Shown here in pieces: positions 44,846 to 53,100 of a stretch of DNA of 64,000 nucleotides (position 1 is its first letter; every line of letters begins with the position of its first letter). A program made the translations under genes and the position numbers. The stretch is from the NCBI GenBank assembly GCA_001662425.1, contig BDDC01000253.1, positions 1-64,000 of the forward strand, in the 5' to 3' direction. Below the pieces are notes generated by a model. The model was not told the DNA's origin, ran no database searches, and worked only from the letters and a program-made list of their open reading frames with translations. The stretch is from Chlamydomonas sphaeroides. Taxonomy: Eukaryota; Chlorophyta; Chlorophyceae; Chlamydomonadales; Chlamydomonadaceae.

Positions 44846-45986
44846 CATTCAGATGGGTTTTGCTCCCGTGCTCTCCTGTGTTGCCTGTTTTCTCGCAGCA
44901 CATGCGCTCCCAGCCCCTGTGCCAATGTGCCAATGCGCTGCAGCTGCTCCTATGCGTGGGCTGCACCTCCCCCTCTGCACGGGCACACAGGCAGCCAGGA
45001 GGAGCCTCCTGCAGGCAGCGGCGGCGCAATGCCGTCCATTGGCGGTCTAGCCTCCACACACTGCAGCCCCTCCCGTTCTGCCGGCCGGCAGCGGCTGCGC
45101 TCCGCTCCCGTCCGAGCAAGGCTCTCCCTGCTCAGCAGGGCAGGCTTCCCCTCCTGGCTTTGGCAGACGACCGGCGCCCGCTGCTGCTGTCCCTTCAGCT
45201 CGCCCCGGCCCGCCTGCGGCGCCATGCATGCGGCCGCACGGCACGGGCGCCCGTTGCAGCGGGTGGGCGGGGGGAGGAGGGGGGAGCTCGACTGCATAAA
45301 AAGATGGCTCTTGCCAGCTCTTGCCAGCCAAAGCGCTGACTGGGCCTGCAGCCGTGCACGAAAGATCTTCTAGCTCCGACAGCTGTGTATGTAGCCATTG
45401 CTTGACACAAGCGTACCGCGGGTGAAGGGACCATTGGTCGCATCCCGGACGAGTCAGGCACGTATATGGCGAGGGTGACAGGGTGGCTGGGTACCTGCGG
45501 TCATCAAAGGCCGGAAGTAGCCCAAGCAGCCTACTTGAGAGCCTCTTTCGGCCGTGGGAGTCAGGAGGCAATTTTCCTGGTCGGAGTGGGTTCCTGCACG
45601 CGTGCTCTCGCCCGACTCATGGGCAATCAATGGCGGCTCTGCCAATAGAAGCGGGAGTCAGTCGGTCAGGGTTACAGGGTTGTAGGAGCCCCGGCAAATA
45701 AGCTGGCTGCGTGCCGATACGATCAATGAGCCACAGACACCACGGACACAGCACACAGCACGCACGGGCTGGTGACGCGACCGACGCCAGCACGCGCCAC
45801 TTTGCCGCACGTGATCCCCCCCGCAAACAGCACACGCGCATTTACTTGGCAGGCGCTAGGCGCTCGCTGCCAGGGGGTGTCTCAGGTGGGCATCACTACG
45901 CCAGCTTAGCCACGGCACGGCCGCCGGCCTCCCTGTCGCGCAAGCTTAACACAATTTATTCGCCCGCGCACGAGCAGCACAAGAAC

Positions 45987-46022
45987 CACCCGCCAACCAA
46001 CGAACCAACCAACCAACAACAA
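45987..46022. repeat. (CCAA)n-type simple repeat
   Basis: Imperfect run of ACCAACC / CCAA units in intergenic DNA. Confidence 0.7.
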
Positions 46023-46303
46023 CCTGCCTTGCCGATGAAGCCCTAGTTGGTGCACAGCAGCCGCGCAGCACCAGCCTTTTTGCTGTTGGACCAGCCTAGA
46101 AAGAGGAGATCAGCGCGCACGCGTGTGGGATCGCTTATTGATTACGATCCTCGACGGGCAGCTTGACGGTTGCTTGCTTACGGCGCCAGCACCCGACGCA
46201 AGCGGGGGCACGCCCGGGCTACGTACAGGGCCGAAGCAAGCAGCCGCCATTGGCCACCAACCAGCGGGATCACGGGTGGCCGTACAACTTGCCCGTACAA
46301 CAC

Positions 46304-46333
46304 GGGTTCCGTCTTCACCTAACACTTGAACAC
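46304..46333 (+). repeat. dispersed repeat, copy 3 (30 bp)
   Basis: GGGTTCCGTCTTCACCTAAC then ACTTGAACAC matches the copy at 61961-61989 (GGGTTCCGTTCTACCTAACA, CTGGAACAC) with few differences. This extends the shared motif upstream of the 19-bp core. It is intergenic. Confidence 0.65.
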
Positions 46334-47155
46334 GTCGCCGGCGGTGTGCCGCGCCCGACGGTTGGGTTACGAAGGGTAAAGGCAGGAAGGAGCTTTGCGA
46401 TGGTGGCAACCTCAGGTGCGCCCGACGACAACGAGCGTACAATGCGTGCTCACCCCACGAGCAGCAGCACCCGCCGCCAGCAGCAAGACAGCCGCAGTGC
46501 GGCCCGCTGGCCGCAGCCCCTCCTCAGGGCATTACTCCGCTACATGAAAGCGAAAGCCGAGGCACAGGTCTTTATGCGAGGGGCATCAGCGCCCAGAGAA
46601 CCAAGACGCACGTGCTAGCAAATTGCCGCAGGCCCCAGCGGCACAGCTGTGGCCTGCCTCCCGCACGAGGCCGCAGCTTCATCGACCGGGGCAAGGGCCA
46701 CCAGCATCGACGTGATATCGGATGAAGTAAACTCGAGCGGCGTAATCGGACGAGCGCGTGCACGCCGCGGCCGAGGCACCGAGCGGTTGGGTTCTTGTCA
46801 GCACCACGCGCGCCGACGCGCGTGCCAGCTGGAGCAACCAGCGGCGCAGCCCGCGGGGGCCGCCGTCACGAGCTGATATGGAGGTATGCCGGAGTGCCGC
46901 ACAAATCTCCCGGCATAACCGCAGCACGCAAAGCAGCAGCTGTGACTCCCCACCCCAGTGCCAAGGCAAGCTATCCCTGCGCCGCTCCTGCCGCTTATCC
47001 GCATTCTTCGCGGACCGCGCGCGCGTCCGCACGCCGCAGGCTCTCTTTCTCTCTCGCCATGTTCTGCCGAAACATAGAACCCTCCCACAGCCCACCCCGC
47101 TGCCGCAATCCAAGCTCCGTCACCGATCCCGCGAGCTCTTGTCACACAGCGCCCC

Positions 47156-50100
47156 TTAAGCCTGCACTCTGACAGCCGACAGGGGACGCGACGGCGGTGC
47201 CTCGAGAATGGCCTCAAGCATGGCCTCATCGTCCGCCGCAAGGAACGACGGGCCCGACGGCCGCGGGCTCGCCGCGACGCTGCCGCCGCTGGCGGCTATC
47301 TTCGAAACGCCCCCAACGCCCCCGAGGGACGGCACGCGCGAGGCCGCGACGGGCCGCGCGCCGCCCGCGGAATCCAGGCTCAGCCGCGCTCCGCCGGCGC
47401 TGGGGATGCGGGATGTGGGCGCCGCGGCACTGCTGCCTTGGCGCGACACGGCAGCCGGCGCGGCGCCGCTGGCCTGGCGGCTCCCTGCAGCCGGAGCCGC
47501 GGTGCTGCCCTGGCGCGAGACGGCGGCCGGCGCCGGCGCAGTGCCACTGCCCTGGCGGGTCGCCGACGCGGGCGCGGCGCCGCTGCCCTGGCGGGACATG
47601 GTCCCGGCCGGCGCGGCGCCGCTGGCCTGGCGGCTCGCCGACGCCGACGCCGGCGCCGCTGCGCTGCCCTGGCGTGACACGCCGGCCGGCGCCGGTGCGG
47701 CGCCGCTTGCCTGCCGGCTCGCCGACGCCGGCGCGGCGGCGCTGCCCTGGCGCGAGATGGCGGCCGGAGCCGGCGCGGCGCCGCTGCCCTGCCTGCTCGC
47801 CGAGGCGGACGCCGCCGCGCTGCCCTGCCGGCTCACCGGCGCCTTGGGCGCGGCGGCGGGCACGGCCACGGCGGCGGCGGCCGAGGCGAGGATGTCGTCG
47901 AGCGCGGCCTCGTCGGCGCTCATCATGGACGCAAAGGGGCAGCCGGCCGTGGGGCCCGGCGGCCACAGCAGGCTGTTGCCCGGGCCCAGCAGGCCGCGCA
48001 GCTCGGCCACAGCCGCGGCGGGCGCGCCCTGGGGAGGCGGCACAAGCAGATTCCCCACTCGTCAGCACGTGCATCAACGACAGGGCCTACCCGGACCTCG
48101 GCTCACATCGCGTGTGGCTGCCACGTCCTCCCGGCCCAGCCCCCAGCCCCTATAGCCAGCCCCACCTGCGCCGTCGCGGCGGCCGCCCAGTGCTCTGCCA
48201 GCGCTGTCATGTGGCTTGGCCCCAGCGCCTTGTCGCGCGCCAGGTGCGCCGCCGCCACGCCAGGGCCCATGCCGCCCATGCCGCCGGCGGCGCTGCCGGG
48301 CCGCGACCCCGCCGCCGAGCCGGCGGCGCCGCCAAGGCAGGTCTTGAGGAAGGCCAGCTGCTGCCGCCGCTGCGACGCCATGTCGGTCCCCGCCAGGATG
48401 TGCTTGAGCGCCGGGTCCGCCGCCAGCCGGGCATGCAGCGCGTCCACGATGCCGCCGACGGCGGCGTCGCCACCGAGCCGCGCGTACAGGCTGACGCCGG
48501 CGGCGGCTGACGCCGGCCGGCTGCTGCTGACGGCGGCGGCGGCGGGCTTGGGCGCAGGCGCGGCGGCGAAGGCGCCGAGGATGGCGGTGCGGGCCTCCGC
48601 CACGTTGACCATGATGTCGGACAGCACGTCGGAAGGGAGGGACAGCTCGGCGGCGGTGGCTGCCAGGTGCGAGACGGCGAGGTCGAACTTGGCGGCGTCC
48701 AGGCCGCGCTCCGCCACCATGTGCGCGTGCACGCAGCTGTCAGGGGCCGGGGAATAAAGAGGAGCAAGGGGTGGGCGAGTTGAAAGGTTTGGTGTGTGTG
48801 TTGTGTTGTGCTGTGCTGTGCTGTGCGGCGCTCACCGCAGGTCCCCAGTGTAGGCCTTGGCGCCTCCCAGCAGGTAGCGCATGAAGCGGAACTGCTTAGT
48901 GCGCAGCCGGTCGGCCGACAGCATGAAAAAGTACTTGAGCTGCTCGTCGTTGAACAGCTGTGAAGGGGCGGAGGGGTAAGTGAGGGGTGGGGGATTGCTG
49001 TGTCGTGTCGCGACTGGAGTGTCTTGGCGCCCCTGCCTGCGACACACGCGCCCTGTGCCGTACGCTCCGTACGCCGTACGGCACCGGCCGAATGCGTGCC
49101 GTACCTTGGCGTAGAAGGTGCGGATGAGCTCGTATACCGCCTCTGGCCCGCCCACGCGCTTGACCAGGCCGCTGTCCAGCGACGCCGCCTCCGCCATCAT
49201 CTCCTCCTTGGTCACCAGCTCATCGGGCCCGGGCGTGAAGATGGCGGCGCGCGCGGCGTCCACGTTCTTTGCAATGTCCGCCACCACATCCTGTGGGCCA
49301 TAAGGGGGCGAGGAAGGACGGACGATAAGAGCAGGCGTCGGTAGGCGCAGGCGGCATGATGGGCGTTGGGAGGCTGGTGCGGCCGGCTCGGCTGCTGCCG
49401 GGTATCGCCTCGCTGAGGGACGGCGGGGCTGCAGGCGACGCTGTGTTGGGCTGCTTTGCGGTTCTCACCGCGGGCGCCTCCTCCTCATTGAGCGCCTGTG
49501 GGGACAGCCCCAGGGTTAGGGGCAGCAGGCGAGCGTTTGGTCCATGGCATGCAGACAGGCGCGGCGGCAGGTGTGCTGCGGCAGCGCCCCCCCACTGTGC
49601 ACCCGGCGTCTCTCGATGCCTTGCGAGCCAGGCGACGCAGGCCCGCCGTGCTAGCTGCGGAGCCATGTCCTCTCGCACCCCATCCCGGCCGGGGCCAGCC
49701 GCTCCCCGAGGACCATGCCTACCAGGGTTGCCGACCAACATTGAACATCATCACGAAAACATTATCGAATGCGCATCATTAATAATAGAATCATATGATG
49801 ATGACGAGGACATTGGCAACCCGACCAGCCGCACCTCGAGCACCATGCCCACCACCTTGTTGAACTGCGGGCGGCAGGCGGCAGGCGGACATGCGGCGAT
49901 GCGGGGCGCTGGTCAGCCGGCACTGCAGCCCCCTCCCTCCGAGTGCACTGCGAGCCACGAGAGCACGGCCCCCCGGTGCGGCGTCTGCACCCCAGCCCCC
50001 TCCCGGCCCATCTTGGGCCACCATGGCCCCGGCCCGCTGCCACGGCCCCTACCTTGGGCAGGTCCAGGCCGTCCTCCTTGACCATGCGCGCGTGAACGCA

Positions 50101-53100
50101 GCGCAGGTTGCCGCCCGTGGCCGCGTAGGCGGCGGGGCTGCCGAACAGGTAGCGCATGAGCTTGAGCTGCGGGGGCAGGGACAGCAGGGGCCGGGAGCGT
50201 GGGCAGGTGCAGCGGGCAGCGAGGCGCGCGAGCGAACAGGCGGCGGCACCAGCCCGGCTGCGGGCGTAGCGCCGGCGCGGGGCGTGTGGCGTGTGGCGGC
50301 CCCACCTGCTTGCCGCGCAGCTTCGAGTCCGACAGCGAGACGAAAAAGTACTTGAGCTCCTGCGGTCGGGGGCCGGGTTGCGGGGGAAAGGGCAGGGGGC
50401 GTGGTGGCGACCTTAGCACCCAGGCGACACGAGGCACGTGGAGCCGGGCACAGAGCCGGGCACGTGTGGCATAGCGGCCTTCTCCAGCGTCCTCCGTCGT
50501 TCGCTCCCGGTGGCGTGCGGGGACGGGAACGGGTGCCGCTACGCGCCACTACTCTAACCCGTAACGTCGGAGAGTCAGGTATATCCCCATTCATTCTTAT
50601 TCCACATAACGCGTCCGCACCGCGTCATTGAACAGCTTGGCGTAGAAGGAGCTGATAACGTTGTACACGCGCGCCGAGCCCAGCCGCGCCACAATGTCCG
50701 AGTTGAGCGACTCTGCGGGACGGGCGGCGGGCGGCAGGGCAGCGCCGTTACAGCAGCTCCTCCCAAGCTGCGGCACACAGAGACGCGGAGCGCTTGCGTC
50801 TTGCGGGCCGGGCTGCCGGGTCGGCACGTGCGGGGAGGAGTCAGCAGCTGCGCCGCGCCTCACCCGCCGCGGCCACCATCTCCTCCCTGGTCACCAGCTC
50901 ATCGGGGCCGGGCGTGAAGATGGCGGTGCGGGCGGCGTCCACACTGACGAGGATGTCTGCTACCACGTCCTGTGGACCACACGGGGGAGGTCAGCGGAGG
51001 TGAGCTCTGCAGCGCGAAGCATGGGGCGGCGGAGGGCCACGTGGGGAGGCAGGCGGGGTGGGCACTGGGCAGGTAGGCGCAGCCACCTGGCCGCCCACCA
51101 GCCCGCGCACCGCCCTCCGTCCCCCTTGCCCCTCCGAGTCCGTCATCCCTCCCCCCGTGCCCCCACACGGCCCCAGCCCACCTGCGGCAGCCCCTGCGTG
51201 CGCATCACCTCCACCAGCATGCCCGCCACCTTCTCAAACTTGGGCAGGTCCAGGCCCTTCTCCTTGACCATCTGCGCGTGCTTGCACCTGGCAGCGCAGG
51301 GGCAGGCGGGCAGCGCAGGCAGGGCGATGAGCCGGCCGGCCAGCAGTGCGGCGCGGTGCACCCAGCGACCGAGCGGCGTGGGGAGCGGACCGCGCTCTCG
51401 CTGCGACGCTGACGTGCACAGGGGACGTGTGGAGCCCGCGTGGGGCTCCACGCCGCACGGCTGCCTGCCGCCGGGCGGTTCCAGCGTGGGCCGCACCTGA
51501 GGTTGCCGCCCATGGCTGCGTAGGCGGCCGGGCCGGCCATGAGGTAGCGCATGAAGCGAAACTGCTTCGTGCGCAGCCGGTCGGTGGAGAGCATGAAGAA
51601 GTACTTGAGCTCCTCGTCGTTGAACAGCTGCGAAGGGTCGGAGGGGTAAGTGAGGGCGAGAGGGCGAGGGCGAGGTAAGTGAGGGCGAGAGGGCGAGGGC
51701 GAGGTCAGCTAGGGCGAGAGCGGCGGGGTGCGGGAGGTCCTTTCCGGGGGAGGGCATGGAGCTGAGGCCGATGGGGACGAGGGGAGGGTCTATACACAAC
51801 AACCGGAGGTACCGCCAGCGCTCGCTGGCGTCGCCCCCAAGATCCGTTCCGTGCTGCAGTATATCCCGCTTCGTTTGCTCACACGTGTGCCGTACGGCAC
51901 GTACCCTGGCGTAGAAGGTGCGGATGAGCTCGTACACCGCCTCTGGCCCGCCCACGCGCTCCACGAGGCCGCCGTCGATGGAGGCGGCCTCCGCCATCAT
52001 TTCCTCCTTGGTCACCAGCTCGTCAGCGCCCGGCGTGAAGATGGCGTTCTTGGCCGCCTCCACGTTGGCGAGCACCTCCTTCATGCAGGCCTGGTGACAC
52101 AACGCGCGACACAAGACACGACGGCACAACACGTCAAAGGCAGGGCGCGACGAACAGCGCGACAGGCCAACACAAGCCGATCGTGACCGATCACGGCTTG
52201 TGAGCAGGGGCAGGGATCGGCCGCATCTGCGCGGCCCGCTGCGCCGCCATGATGGGCAGCTCAGCACGGTGGTTGCATCCATCAGGGCGACAGCACGTGC
52301 TGCCCTGCTGCCAGAGTGCCCAGCTGTGTCGTCTGCTGCAGCCCCCCAGCCGCCCCACCTTAGACACCATCTGGTCATTCAGCACGTCCACCAGCATCTG
52401 CGTCACCTTGTTGAACTGCGGGCGGGTACAAGCACACGGCAGTTGCGGGAACGTGCATTCCACATGTGCCACATGTCACAGCATGCGGTTCTGGCGCTGC
52501 AGCGCCGAAGCCCCCGCACCCGGAGCCGGACCGGGGCTCAGCTCAGCTCCAGCGGCCGTGTCTGCCACGGTACCCCCGACAGCAGCGCCCCAGCTGTGGT
52601 GGCCCCCAGCCGCGGACACAGCCCCGTCCTCCCCTCCCTGGCCGCACCTTGGGCAGGTCCAGGCCGTCCTCCTTGACCAGCCGCGCGTGCACACACCTGT
52701 AGCACGGCGCCGGCCACGCAAGGGGCGGGTCACAGCCATAGCCTGACGGTAGCTGCCCTGCTGCCCGACAGCCGGCCTGCCGCCCGCGCCCACGCATGGC
52801 CCCGTGGTCACGCCATGCACCGCGGCCCGGCGGGGCCGCCCTTCGCACGTCTCCATCTTCCCAAGGGGCCCCGGCCCTCGCGTCTCACCGCATGCCCGCG
52901 GTGCCCAGCGTGGCGTACGAGGACGGGCCCGCCAGCAGGTAGCGCATGAAGCGGAACTGGGCGGGCGGGAAGGGGGCGGAAGGCGGGCGGGCGGGAAGGG
53001 ATGGCATCATAGGCAGGCAGACGGCGGCAGAGGCTTGGGGCCGGGAGGGTCTTACGAGCGAGTCAAGGGGGCACGGCAGCAGTCAGGCGCTTGCCGCCGC

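Larger units (their letters stand above)
42420..47155. other. 4.7-kb intergenic stretch, no confident gene
   Basis: This lies between the PRP40 stop (plus) and the globin gene stop (minus), so it contains both 3' UTRs. TGTAA at 43157-43161 may end PRP40. Base composition is more mixed than in the genes. One patch at about 44669-44840 reads like protein on the plus strand (FVHLSEFSISDKLLNPDEDK, then KSRRLSATYGCSGRAAG) after an AG, but no start, family or consistent neighbours were found. A (CCAA)n run lies at about 45987-46020 and a dispersed repeat copy at about 46304-46333. Confidence 0.5.

Noticed and set aside
47395..47833. Regular repeats that might suggest a CRISPR array or satellite
   Set aside because: The units are degenerate, in frame, lack unique spacers, and encode [ST]RQ[GA]S motifs within an exon of a eukaryotic gene.
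47197..48510. Long plus-strand open frames (315 and 437 codons) over the globin tail
   Set aside because: They mirror the GC-rich minus-strand coding repeat. The minus frame is continuous with 24 upstream exons and has recognisable motifs, while the plus frames are Arg/Ala/Trp-rich noise.
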